The notes: a model not told the origin generated them from the letters alone. A stretch of 64,000 bases of DNA from Patella vulgata (GCF_932274485.2 NC_065882.2:78518767-78582766); one strand, 5' to 3'. Positions 22,436 through 33,307 are shown, numbered from the stretch's first letter. Made by a program: numbers and translations.

Positions 22436-23470
22436 CATGTGGACGTATATTGTCGCCCCTGTTCGTCCGTCCGTTCGTCTACAATTTGTTTGTGGACACT
22501 CTACAGGTCACAATTCTTATCCCACTTTTACGAAACTTGACATCTAGGTTTATCTCCCAAGGATCTCGACTCCTTTCGATATTGGCATGTATCGGATCGT
22601 CACTTCATGGATTACGACCCATGATTGTACGAAAAATCACGTTTTTAGCTTGTGGACACTCTAGAGGTCACAATGTTTATCCGATTTTGATGATACTTGA
22701 AATACGTGTTTATAACTCAAAGATCTCGGCTCCTTTCGATATTCGTTCGCGTAAATCGGATCGCAATTTTCTGAATTATGTCCCTTGATTGTACGAAAAT
22801 CGCGTTTTTAGCTTGTGGTCCCTTTAGAGGTAACAATTTTTATCAGATTGCCAAACCATTCGAATATATCACCGTTAAACCTTAATGGTGGTTGAGTTCG
22901 AATTTCGTGAAAATCGGACCAAAACTGCCGGACAAATTGGCCGCCCATCGTACGCAAATAGTGTAAATATATGGTATATCAGAGTGCGAACCTCTAGAGG
23001 CCATCATTTTGATCCGATTTTGATGAAACTTTAAATTTGTGTTTATATCACAAATATCTTGTTCATTTTGATAATCGCGCATATCCAAACATGTCCCCTG
23101 GTTTTCGAAAAATCGCATTTTTTAGCCTGTGGACCCGCTAGATGTCACAATTTGTAAATATATAAGCGTTACACATCAACGAAGGTTGAGTTCGAATTTC
23201 CTAAAAATCTGAACCAAACTACGCAAATAGTGCAAAAGTATGTTATACCAAGGTTGTGGACCGTCTAGAAGTCACAATTTTTATCCTATTTTGATGAAAC
23301 TTAAAACACCTTTATATCCCAAATATTTCGGTGCCTTTCGATATTCGCGCATTTCAGGCCATAACTGTCTGGATTATGTCCCCGAAAAATCACGTGGTTT
23401 TTTTTAGCTTGTTCTCTATCCATGTCTTGCAAAATGTGGGCGTATCTGGCCTAGCAACCGATGATTACCG
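22436..23470 (-). repeat. Repeat C, copy 4, with internal monomers
   Basis: It starts TTTTCATGTGGACGTATATT and ends TGTTCTCTATCCATG, TTGCAAAATGTGGGCGTATC. At least three internal units share GTACGAAAAATC, TTTTAGCTTGTGGACC, CTAGAGGTCACAAT and CCGATTTTGATGA. It holds several long frames but none shows protein-like composition across copies. Confidence 0.85.
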
Positions 23471-24311
23471 GCCCAGGACTGTACAGCGCAGTGGACTCCT
23501 GCGGCTGGCCCACGGATCGCTTCACTTGATTTGATGGTTTATTTATTGCAATGTCATGTAGTTCGTCGTGTCCGGGGGTTTATCTTGTCGGTTTTGTTTT
23601 ACGTGTAGTGCGGTCTTCCAGCACTTACTAATAGGTCACATTATTTCCTGACGAGTGTATGTTCCGTTACCTTGAAACACGTTTAATCAAGAGATTCACA
23701 CACGTTATTCCTTTCATTCGTTTCGTGCGATTCAAAGTGACATGTTACTCCGGACCACGGTTTTCCAATCCCAGACTATATACCCACTGACCGTGTTCTT
23801 TAACAACACTTTATGGTATCTTTAAGGATTATTAAAATAACACGTATCTGATTGTAATGGTAGCTTTATCTAAAATCACTTAGCTTTTTGTATTTAGTTT
23901 GGGAAGTATTCAATTATGAAAGCCAGTCCTTATTATAATACAATTTAGAGACACGTCAATAATGAGACTACATCTACATCTATGATTATTAATCCTCTAA
24001 GTTATTAGCCTAACAAATCATGCCGGAAGCGGTCTAAATACCTACGCTATTTAAACATATCTATCGCGTGACATTCTACGTGGCGCAATACATTTTTATA
24101 TCGTCCACTGATCATCCCGACCGGGAAACCCTGTCGGAATATACCGACGAACTGTCTAACAAGTAATGCGATTCAAAATAATCAATGATTTAAAGAACTA
24201 AAATAATAATTTACGAATTTACTATACGGTAATACAAAAGATGTTCAAATTAGATTCCATGTACAAATTGAAACTAATCTACTCATCCATTGCGGGGATG
24301 TAGAAATTTAA
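23471..24311. other. No gene or repeat recognised
   Basis: Non-coding appearance. The short frame at 23331-23534 starts inside repeat C and is rejected. Confidence 0.4.
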
Positions 24312-24599
24312 TTTATTTGGTATATATGGAATCTTACAAGAAAGATACTTGATTACCCGAAAAACACCCATGGGGCAAGTATTGCGCAAAAATGTCCGGG
24401 TTAGTCCGATTCAGTTTGTTACATAATTCCCGTCCGTCGGCATTTCGGGTAGAAATCGTGGAATAAGCTTTATTTTGAAGGTTAAGGTGTTTAATGACAA
24501 AAAAAACCAGTGTTGACATTTTTTCTGGGGAGGCCATTATTTGAGGGTAGCCATTTTGCGATAATATTCCAACATGTTTTTTTTTTTTTTACCTTATTT

Positions 24600-25345
24600 A
24601 TAATATTACTAGCAGGATACCTGGCTTCGCTCGGGGATCATAACTCCGAAACTGGAAGTGGTAGACTAACGCCACCTGGCCTATGTTACTCCCCGGTCTG
24701 AGCTACCCATATACGCCAAATTTCAGACTCGGGTCAGACCTAGTGTAGCCGCCAACCCCGAACAGACCGGCTTCGCTCGGGGGTCATAACTCCGAAACCG
24801 GAAGTGGTAGACTAACGCCACCTAGCCTATGTTACTCCCCGGTCCGTGCTACCCCTATACCCCAAATTTCGGACTCGGGGCAGACCTAGTGTAGCCGCCA
24901 ACCCCGAACAGACCGGCTTCGCTCGGGGGTCATAACTCCGAAACCGAAAGTGGTAGACTAACGCCACCTGGCCTATGTTACTCCCCGGTCCGAGCTACCC
25001 CTCTACCCCAAATTTCGGACTCGGGGCAGACCTAGTGTAGCCGCCAACCCCGAACAGACCGGCTTCGCTCGGGGGTCATAACTCCGAAACCGGAAGTGGT
25101 AGACTAACGCCACCTGACCTATGTTACTCCCCGGTCCGAGCTACCCCTCTACCCCAAATTTCAGACTCGGGGCAGATGTAGCCGCCAACCCCGAAAAGAC
25201 TTCGCTCGGGGGGTCATAACTCCGAAACCGGAAGTGATAGACTAACGCCACCTGGCCTATGTTACTCCTCGGTCCGAGCTACCCCTATACCCCAAATTTT
25301 AGACTCGGGGCAGACCTAGTGTAGCCGCCAACCCCGAACAGACAG
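24600..25345 (+). repeat. 146-bp tandem array, about five units
   Basis: GGCTTCGCTCGG starts units at 24623, 24769, 24915, 25061 and about 25199, with exact 146-bp spacing in the first four. Each contains GGTCATAACTCCGAAACCGG and TGTAGCCGCCAACCCC. The GC content is well above the surroundings. The array is followed by (ACAG)n and AAATATATATATAGATAGAT, a 3' tail style seen in some non-LTR retrotransposons. It appears to split the left arm of the fold-back composite. Confidence 0.9.
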
Positions 25346-25458
25346 ACAGACAGACAAACGACAGTCACAAATATATATATAGATAGATTGACATATCGAC
25401 TGTGATTTAGCAATGTATTAATATTGGCAGGGGTTGTGACTATATTTCAATTTTTTTT

Positions 25459-26128
25459 CAAGATGGCGACCATTAGTGGCGGGAAAATCTGACGATGGGC
25501 TGATTTTGATTAAGTAGTGGTGTTTGGTGTCAATATATATGTTTTCAGGGGCACAGATTCCATTGCTAACGGTTACAACTGTGTAAAATGATCACAAAGT
25601 TAACCTATTTTGCTGTTTCCAAGATGGCGGCCATTTTTGACACGACAATGGGACGGTGTGCTGATATTGGAACAGTGTGCTGATATTAAGTAGCCGTCTT
25701 TCAATAAATATGTTTTCAGGGTCACAGATTCCATTCCTGCCAGTTACAACAGTGTAAAATGATTACAAGTTCACCCATTTTGCATATTTCCAAGATTGCG
25801 GTAATGTTTGGCGGGAAAATGTGATGATGTGCTGATATTGATTAAGTAGTCGTCTGTGGTACCGGGATATATGGATGTATGTTTTGGGGGCGCAGATTCT
25901 ATTTCTGCCGTTTACAATTGTGTAAAATGATCACATGTTCACATATTTTGCTTATTTCCAAGATGGCGGCCATTTTTGGCGCCACAATGGGATGATGTGC
26001 TGATGATTAAGTAGTCGTCTATGGTATCAGGATATGTTTTCGGGGAGCAGATTCTATTTCTGCCGTTAGCAATTGTGTAAAATGATCACATGTTAACATA
26101 TTTAGAATATTTCTAATATGGCTGCCAT
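25459..26128 (+). repeat. Subterminal array, five 160-170-bp units with YY1-like motifs
   Basis: Units begin at AAGATGGCGAC (25460), AAGATGGCGGCC (25621), AAGATTGCGG (25792), AAGATGGCGGCC (25960) and AATATGGCTGCC (26115). Each has GGCGGGAAAATG or a variant, TGTGCTGAT, GATTAAGTAGT, ATGTTTTC, GCAGATTC and GTGTAAAATGATCACA in order. Confidence 0.85.
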
Positions 26129-28010
26129 TTGTGGCGGGACGTTTTCTTAACACATTACTGAAAAGGTTTATGAATCCAATTCTGCTATGTATAAACTTGT
26201 AGCATGTTCCTAGAAGCCAGTGTCGTGTTTTACCCATTACGTATATTATCCAACAATGAAAAGTCCTCATCCGAGTTGACCACTTATATCGGTTTTCTAG
26301 GAAAATAGCACATTTACTTGGTCGATCGCGTTGTAGTAGTTGGACTCAAGTCTGATTTTAAAACTTGGTGGCGCCATCGAGACTTTCAGTTTATGCTGTC
26401 TGTCAGTTATACATACAAAATTAACGAGGGTTAAAAATGTGAGACTTTTGAAAATGTAATTAATAAATAAAAAATTAGAACAGAAATTTATGATATTAAA
26501 TATAAAGCGGTATACAAAGTAATACAAACATGGACAGCAAATGAAATAGTAATACATGCTATAATAAACATTTGTGGCATAGATTATATTATCAACTGAC
26601 CCCAAGCTGCGCGTGGAATGAGTCATTCAGAGGGATACTGTTGCATCGGAAAAACAAAATCTATCACTACTTAAAGATGGGTTCCCGCGTACAAACTGGG
26701 TGATTTAATGGTATATATGGACTAAAAACATATTCAAACTAAATAATTTGTCATAATTATGCTTCAAATCCTTCCCAAACATTGTAATTGCGAAGGAATG
26801 TCCTGCTATTAAAATTCGATCAAACCAGGTCATGTTTACGTCACGTCTTGGAAATCAGAGGAGAATTCATTGCATACTTAAGACGATGTTGTCTGTAATA
26901 ATTTACTATTTATTAAAAATATCGAATCCTAATTAAATTCTCGGATTATCCACTACCCGCGTCTTTTTCCGTTATTTTTATCTCAGAAAGTGTTGTACGT
27001 CTAACTCTTCATAAAGTTTACCAACTTGTACATCAAGCGCTCAATGTTCGCGTGTGACCTTTGACATCACGCGTGCAGAAATTCTTAATCGTCGGGCTGT
27101 TGATTAGGGGAACCCTTACATTTTTGTCCTGTATACGCTCCATGAGTGTTTTTCGGGGAATCCAGTTTCTTTCTAGTAAGATTGGATATCTCTACTTTCC
27201 ATATATACCAAAATTGCCATACTTTTATTGGAAATAACCACCCGATAAATACTTTTCTGGGAACCCATCTTTAAAAGATGACGTTACCCGTTATTTATGA
27301 CATCTCTGCCATCACCATTGAAAGAACTGGTCACAGTGATGTCAAAGTAGCCGACCACGTCGTTGTGGAAGTGGTGACATACTCTATGTTTCCAGCGCAA
27401 CATCATTCCACATGCTCGTTCCACATTCAGCTTGGGGGTCAGTTGATAACATAATCGATGCTATGAGGGCTTCTAGCAAGTATTTCATTTACAGCTACGT
27501 CCTTACTACCTTTAACCACGTTGCCGCCAGACTGGAACTTAGCTCCTGGCCACAAGCTTGCTACACTGTTACGACCTTTATCTATATATAGGGAAGACCC
27601 TGAACATCGTCCGTCAGCTCCAGCTTAGCGTCCAAAGGGGAAACGTCAAGAAAACTAAAAATTGTTCTTGATTGCTTGACTTTTGGTTGTTCTCTGCTTT
27701 GAACGTGAATGAGGGCGGGTGAGCATGGCACAGTCTCTATAGACAAGGAGAGAGAGAGCGTATCACGCCTGGTAGATACGTCACGGGAGTGTGGTGAGAA
27801 CGTATCCCGGTCTGACTGCTAAGCGCGTGATCATGGTAGTAAGATCTTGACTGGAGCGCGCTAGGCGTGGCCGTTGCGCTCTCTTCGCCTTAATGCCAGG
27901 AAACCGAGTCCGGAATATGCTACAAGCTAATACCCTACGTAGCAAAATTGGTCTCAGAAACCTGTAAATAACAATGACGTCAAATAAATGATATGTTTAG
28001 AAAACGTTCC
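26129..28010. other. Centre of the fold-back composite
   Basis: It contains the inner inverted pair (about 26582-26690 against 27262-27459) and AT-rich spacer. A short frame at 26626-26297 is low-complexity. No coding domain was recognised. Confidence 0.45.
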
Positions 28011-28490
28011 GCCATCTTGGAAATATGTTAAATCGGTGAATATATAACGATCATTTTACGCAGTTGTATATGGGAGAAATCGAATCTGCGCCCCCGAAAA
28101 CAAATATATTGACACCAAAGACAACTACTTAATCGAAATCAGCACATCGTCCGATTTTCCCATATTGGAAATATGCTAAATATGTGAACATGTGATCATT
28201 TTACAAGGTCGTAAATGTCAGAAATGGTTTCTGCGCCCTCGTAAACATATATATTAACACTAAACACTACTACATAGTCATAATCTGCACATCGTCTCAT
28301 TTTTCCACCTAAAATGGCCGCCATCTTAGATATATGCTAAGTGTGTAAACATGTGGTTATTTTACAATGTTGTAAATGTCAGAAATGGATCCTGCGCCTC
28401 CGTAAACATATATATTGACACCAAACACTGCTACTTAATCAAAATCTGCACATCTTCTCATTTTCCCGCCAAAAATGGCCACCGTCTTAG
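28011..28490 (-). repeat. Subterminal array, right arm, inverted units
   Basis: GCCATCTTGG (28011), CCATATTGGAAATATG (near 28160), GGCCGCCATCTTAG (28316) and GGCCACCGTCTTAG (28476) mark units in the opposite direction to 25459-26128, with about 160-bp spacing. Confidence 0.8.
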
Positions 28491-28627
28491 TCGGAATATT
28501 ATCGCAAATAATGGCGTCACATTCTATGAAGACCTACTCAGAAAAAATGTCAACATTGTTTTTTTTGTCATAAAACATCAAAACCTACAAAATAAAGCTT
28601 GTTCCACGATTTCTACCCGAAAAGCCG

Positions 28628-29500
28628 ATCAGACTAGGTATCGCTAAATGGCAACACGACAGATGTCTGCCAACTTATTGTGCGCTACTTGACTGGGGGG
28701 TAGGCGGTTTAGGGAACATTGATGGGTGTCAAGGTACCCGAGACTCTGCAATTAAACGGCGGAAAAAGAAGTCTACAGAAATATGTATGGTAATTGTACA
28801 GTAAGTAATGATATGTGCAGTAAGTACTGATGATACATTCTGAAGAATGGACCCTCCCACAATGAAGCTAAGGTGACCGACATGACGTCTAACAACAGGT
28901 TATTTTTAGCTATAGTTATTTCCGGTGAATACAAAGTTTTGAGATGCAATTGAAGCAAATAGTTTGGCCTCCTTTCACTGTATATATACTCAAGTTTTTA
29001 CATATATGTTATCATTTTCTTGATAAGACGAGAGTATCATCATCGAAACGGTGCATGTCAATAAACCAGTAATTGTTATTCCATAGATAATTTTAGTCCA
29101 AATATATGATCAAATCACACAGTTTGTAGGTGGGTGTGTATCTTTAAGCATTGGTATCTTAAGCATTGCGTTCTTGAATATGGTATTATACAGAAATAAT
29201 TAGTGTTAAAAGTTACAACTTCTTCAAGTATTGAGGAATCGCGTTTCACTTTTTTTTATTTCAATTTCTATAATGTAAATATATTGATCTCAAAATTTGA
29301 AATCTGTGTTGCGTATATTTGAAAGTCTTCTTAATGCATTGTATCCATTAAATGATGTTTACATACATCTGTTTTTTGCAAAACATTGCGAACGTTGTAT
29401 TTATATATTTATTAGAAACCCTCGCATTTCTATTCACAAGAAATAACAGGTCTGCTAAGTTTCCTCCTCTATTATTATAATCTCACTTAGGTTAAACCTG
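28628..29500. other. No gene or repeat recognised
   Basis: Single-copy appearance. A small TACAGTAAGTA-type direct repeat lies near 28797-28830. Confidence 0.35.
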
Positions 29501-29865
29501 GGGTCACGGTGGCTAAGTGGGTAAGACGCTTGCTCGCTAGCCGCCTGCAGGTCGGGTGTGCATTGGCCGAGAAAGTTCATCCAGTTTTTCCGGCGTGGTT
29601 CTCCCTTGTTAGTGATGCAGGGCGGAGGGGCTGACAGGGAAAGCTGTCTAGTCGTTCGGATGGGACGAAAAACCGAGGTCCCGTGTACAAATTGGCGTGC
29701 ACGTAAAAGATTCTTTGGCAGTTGGAATTCGATATAAGAGTAGGCCGTAGTGCCGCTGTCCGGGCAAAATTTCCCTTATAGCACACTGTATGGCGTATGC
29801 CCGTCTTCATTAGCCCAGGTTAGGAGCAGAACAGTAGGACGTTAAACTCCATTTCATTTCATTTC
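29501..29865 (+). repeat. SINE-A, full length, well preserved
   Basis: The head GTCACGGTGGCTAAGTGGGT carries box A. A box-B region is damaged here (GGTCGGGTGTGCATTGG). The middle has GTTCGGATGGGACGAAAAAC, CGAGGTCCCGTGTAC, CACGTAAAAGATTC and ATATAAGAGTAGG. The end is GGACGTTAAACTCC with ATTTCATTTCATTTC. This is one of the best representatives of the Deu-like middle. Confidence 0.9.
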
Positions 29866-29873
29866 AACCTCTG

Positions 29874-29965
29874 ACGCGACCTTCCAGTACAACCGGTCAG
29901 ATCTTCATGTAATGTAGGCCATCGAAAGTATAAAAAAAAACGAAATATAGATCTGTATTCTAATC
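29874..29965 (+). repeat. Repeat D, copy 1
   Basis: The reverse complement lies at about 61480-61580. Shared blocks are GGTCAGATCTTCAT, CCATCGAAAGTATAAAAAA and TAATCAGATTG. Confidence 0.7.
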
Positions 29966-30019
29966 AGATTGCCATTAAAACAAAGTAACCTTTTTTTGTC
30001 ATGTTAAACCCTCTCTTAA

Positions 30020-30354
30020 AGGCTCAATACCACTCTTGTTGTAACTGAATAATATGTCCCAATCTTTATTCTGGTCAACAAATTGTACTATTTTAGACTA
30101 TTTCAATTAATTGATGATACAAATTTCATCTTAACACACCTTATTTAAAAATTCAACATAATGGTTTGAAACGTCTAACGTAAACCTTTTCAAATGAAAC
30201 TTCGATTTAAAAATATTTTCGAACCCCCTGGACAAGTAAAATAGGATGTAATGGATAATTTACACAACAGGTAGGACACTTAAACATCTAGTACTTAGAT
30301 AGAGATATTATTTATTTTCTGAAGCTTTCAAGCCAGCAAGAGTGTTATTGTCCC
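30020..30354 (-). mobile_element. MITE-1 copy a, TTAA-flanked, 335 bp
   Basis: TTAA at 30016-30019 and 30355-30358. The ends are inverted and match at 16 of 19 bases (AGGCTCAATACCACTCTTG against AGGGACAATAACACTCTTG). The whole body is the reverse complement of 48582-48927. There is no coding capacity. A TTAA target fits a piggyBac-type partner (inference). Confidence 0.88.
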
Positions 30355-30395
30355 TTTAATTAATGTGGCACTTTTAATATAACATACTGCGAAGG

Positions 30396-30662
30396 GATGG
30401 AGAGAGAAATGGGGTTTAACGTCCACTCGACTCAAACTAAGTCATTTCGGGACTAACATTTTATTTCAATAATTCGCTTGCGCGTAGGGCGTCTTTAGCA
30501 GTGAGAGGAAACTGGAGGACCCTGAGTAAACCCACGAGGTTGGACAGGCGACCCTACTCCTTGTCAAGTACAACCGGGGAATCGAAACCACGACAATTGA
30601 CTCAATGACAGACCTTATGATACAGCGCGCACATGCTAACCATTCGGCCATCCAACCCCCAA
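30396..30662 (-). repeat. SINE-B, full length, 8-bp target-site duplication
   Basis: The minus-strand copy carries the head GGTTGGATGGCCGAATGGTT, box B, core and ACCCCATTTCTCTC tail. TGCGAAGG flanks it at 30388-30395 and 30666-30673. Confidence 0.9.
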
Positions 30663-30797
30663 TAATGCGAAGGAAACTGATGATTTTCTAAGATACTCCC
30701 GTCTAATTTTTCGAAACAAAAATTTATTGGTATAGATCTCGCACCTTAATAGTAATACAAATAACATACAAATCAACCACATTCAAATGGTAACAGG

Positions 30798-30803
30798 TTT
30801 ATT
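30798..30803 (-). promoter_or_regulatory. Polyadenylation signal AATAAA for the EF-hand gene
   Basis: AATAAA on the minus strand, about 75 bp downstream of the TAG stop at 30880-30878. No closer canonical signal was seen. Confidence 0.6.
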
Positions 30804-30877
30804 GGTCATTCCTTAGGGCATACAAGACCACACGGAATTCCTGGGTGGTTTATAACCTGGTTTATGACGCTAAGGTA

Positions 30878-31548
30878 CTATACAGTAGAATCCATTAGTG
30901 TTCCAAATGTAACAAGATACTCTTTTAGATCAAGTGTACCATCCTTATTGACATCAGCCTCTTTAAACATAACCAGAAAATCTCCAACCTTACAACCAGC
31001 CGTGACATCTGAACAATATTTATTTACAGGAACGTTATGAATTGGTCGATATCTGTTTAACTCGAGATCTTTCAAAACTCCATCGAGATTATAATCAGCA
31101 ACTCTAAACACTGACGTAAATTCATGTTCAGAGACCAAACTGTTATCATTGATATCCATAACCATAAAATTCTCTTCGGCCTGGACGAATGATTTAACTG
31201 TAATTTCACCCTCTGCCGGGTTTCGTTTGTAGGCAAAAACCTCAAGATATTGTTCTAAGTCATACTGCGAACATCCAAGAAAAAAAACTATTTTGGTATC
31301 TTCATGGTTTACTATTCCATCATTGTTTACGTCGAGCTTATGCCATTCCTTTCCATGATGATAGCAAGATAGGTCAGGGTCAGCATGTACTTCCTCTTGA
31401 CTAAAAACGCCATCGTTGTTTGCGTCGACTCGAATGTCCGTCTCTCTGGCCTCTGTATATTGTATAATACCATCATCGTTGAGGTCTTCAAGGTGAAACA
31501 TTTTACGAAGATGAATTAAATTATCGATGCTTTCCGATGGTGGTTTAC
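30878..31548 (-). CDS. Six-EF-hand calcium-binding protein, terminal exon
   Basis: Calcium-binding protein of the EF-hand superfamily. Numbering from the upstream in-frame Met at 31651, the twelve-residue loops are D56-E67, D76-E87, D107-D118, D166-E177, D186-E197 and D233-E244. All have acidic or Asn residues at positions 1, 3 and 5; loop 3 ends in Asp and loop 4 has Ser for Gly at position 6. Cys at 96, 127, 213 and 220 would allow disulphides and hint at a secretory or lumenal protein. The first 34 codons of the open frame are not native: TTATTATAG at 31550-31549 is a good acceptor, so the exon starts at 31548 in phase 1. The exon encodes about 223 residues and ends MDSTV. Phase 1 after a short leader exon is common for secreted proteins, but that exon was not found to the right. 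SINEs flank both sides. A reticulocalbin-like or matrix protein is possible, but no retention signal is seen. Confidence 0.88.
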
Positions 31549-31773
31549 CTATAATAAATAAATACAATACATACATTCGCTGAGAGAATCGATCCTTTTT
31601 CTGAACGTTTTTCTTCGAGAGAGGACGAAGGTATAACGTCCATATTACCAAACCCTTGTCACGTGAAAATGTTGACGCGGAAACACCTTTGCATCCATGT
31701 TAGAGCTCTTGATCAAAACGTGGGTTATTTAACTACGTCACCACCCTATTTAAGCGGCAGTGGAAAATACCGC

Positions 31774-31930
31774 GGAGAGAAATAGAGTTTAACTCTATAA
31801 TATATTAATATTGTATGAATGGTGTGTGAGCAGGGTCTTTAGCAGTGGCAGGAGGACCCAGAGAACACCTTCGTGGTTGATCGATAGGTGACAAGACACT
31901 ACGTCACGCTCGTGTGTTGGATCTATAACA
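31774..31930 (-). repeat. SINE-B, old diverged copy
   Basis: GGAGAGAAATAGAGTTTAAC, GCAGGGTCTTTAGCAGTGGC and GACCCAGAGAACACC are still recognisable. The head is eroded. It lies upstream of the EF-hand exon, probably in its intron or 5' flank. Confidence 0.65.
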
Positions 31931-31976
31931 CTCCATTTGGCAACCCAACCTTGCAAATACAATGTGATAATTTAGT

Positions 31977-32329
31977 GTATTAGGTACGTGAAATGAAATG
32001 AAATGGGGTTTAACGTCCTACTGTTCTGTTCCGACTGGGCTAATGAAAACGGGCATGAGGGAGATTTGGTCCGGGCAGCGGCACTATGTCCTACTCTTAT
32101 ATTGAATTCTAAATGCCAAGGGATCTTTTACGTGCATGCTTATGTATACACTGGAGCTCGGTTTTAGTCCCATCCGAATAACTAGACAGCTGTCCTTGTC
32201 AGACCCTGACGCGGGGAAACCACGTTGGAAAATCCCGATAAACTTTCTCGGCCAATACAGTGTTCGAACACGCGATCTCCAGAGTAGCGAGCCAGCGTCT
32301 TACCCACTTAGCCACCGTATTAGGTACGT
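31977..32329 (-). repeat. SINE-A, full length, 13-bp target-site duplication
   Basis: GTATTAGGTACGT at 31977-31989 and 32317-32329 flanks a minus-strand copy running from CGGTGGCTAAGTGGGTAAGA to GGACGTTAAACCCC and the ATTTC tail. It is the best-bounded SINE-A in the window. Confidence 0.95.
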
Positions 32330-32609
32330 TGACTTTGTCAGGAAAACACGCGTATGGTGAATACAGACATTTTAACAAATTACTACGAGTTTGAAATATG
32401 TAATCCAAAAACACGCAAAGAAAGTCATTCTGATTTTTTTCCCGGGTTTGGAAAGCAGCATAAAGACCACGACCCATGCCGTTTTTAATCTAATAAAACA
32501 GTATTGTATTTTTATCGGGATATGTACGTATTATAGTATATTGTACGAATTACTTTACAGTGGCTATTTGTCTGGATATACCGTTGTTATATAACGCAGG
32601 TTATATAAC

Positions 32610-32705
32610 TACTCTTCCAGATCCAAGTGTAGTACAGATAAATAAAACGAAATTTTGAACTAGAAAAAACTAAACGAAATAGGATCTGTGTTTTAATCAG
32701 ATTGG
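32610..32705 (+). repeat. Repeat D', copy 1
   Basis: CTTCCAGATCC, TGTAGTACAG, ACGAAATTTTGAACTA and AATAGGATCTGTGTTTTAAT recur at 61725-61828. A shorter form is at 41205-41275. Confidence 0.75.
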
Positions 32706-32842
32706 TTCTTCTCCCCAACATTGCATACATGACCGTAGAAAACATATCATATACTTGTTTTAAACAGCATCCCTTGTTCCTTTGGATATAATATATAATA
32801 TAATACTGAAAGGAATATTTACAAAACCTATATAACTATGGG

Positions 32843-33086
32843 AGGTTGGATGACCGAATGGTATCATAAGGTCTGTCATTGAGTCAACTGGCGGTGTCTT
32901 GATTCCTCGGTTGTACGTGACAAGGAGTAGGGTCGCTTGTCCAACCTCGTTAGTTTTCTACGGGTCCTCCGGCTGCCTCCCACTTCTAACAAACCCTACG
33001 CGAAAGCGAATTATTGAAATAAATTGAACCATACGTTAGTTTGTGTCGTGTGGACGTTAAATCCCATCTCTCCCTTTCTCTCTTTA
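32843..33086 (+). repeat. SINE-B, full length with a gap in the head
   Basis: GGAGGTTGGATGACCGAATG, ATCATAAGGTCTGTCATTGA, core, AATTATTGAAATAAATTGAA and GTGGACGTTAAATCCCATCT. A block of the head (GTTAGCG...CGCTG) is missing. Confidence 0.85.
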
Positions 33087-33199
33087 AATTAATTATTTTT
33101 ATGTGACTAACCAAGGATGACATTTTAATTACCTTTGTTATTTTTCTTATATTGAAATTTATTACATCAATTTAATCCATAAATATATGTGAATGTAAA

Positions 33200-33264
33200 T
33201 ATTGAAATAAAATTGAACCATGTGTTAGTCCCGAAATGACCTAGTTTGTGTCGGGTGGACGTTA

Positions 33265-33305
<41 letters not shown>
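33200..33305 (+). repeat. SINE-B 3' fragment with CT tail
   Basis: ATTGAAATAAAATTGAACCA through GGGTGGACGTTACCCCCACC and a CT repeat of about 30 bp. Strong 5' truncation. Confidence 0.85.

Positions 33306-33307
<2 letters not shown>

Larger units (their letters stand above)
24312..28627. mobile_element. Fold-back composite, about 4.3 kb, non-coding
   Basis: The outer arms (24438-24575 and 28491-28627) are inverted copies sharing TTTCGGGTAGAAATCGTGGA, AAGCTTTATTTTG, AATGTTGACATTTTTTC-like and TGCGATAATATTCC blocks. Inside both arms lie arrays of 160-170-bp units around AAGATGGCGGCCATTTTT (25459-26128 and, inverted, 28011-28490). A second, inner inverted pair is ATCAACTGACCCCAAGCTG at 26590 against 27430-27450, with AAAGATGGGTTCCC at 26675 against 27262-27275. 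A block at 24312-24370 also reappears inverted at about 27140-27215. No transposase is visible. A large non-autonomous element built of subterminal repeats is the simplest reading. Several nested insertions are the alternative. Confidence 0.6.

Noticed and set aside
22450-22788. 112-codon frame and similar frames at 21.8-22.2 and 57.2-57.7 kb
   Set aside because: They lie in repeat C and are not conserved between its copies. The first half of the 57162 frame has no motif of its own.
24600-25345. CRISPR-like regular repeats
   Set aside because: The 146-bp units abut with no unique spacers, and the genome is clearly eukaryotic.
31549-31651. First 34 codons of the EF-hand open frame as the true N-terminus
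   Set aside because: A strong acceptor lies exactly at the point where EF-hand-like sequence begins. The upstream peptide has no signal or conserved feature.
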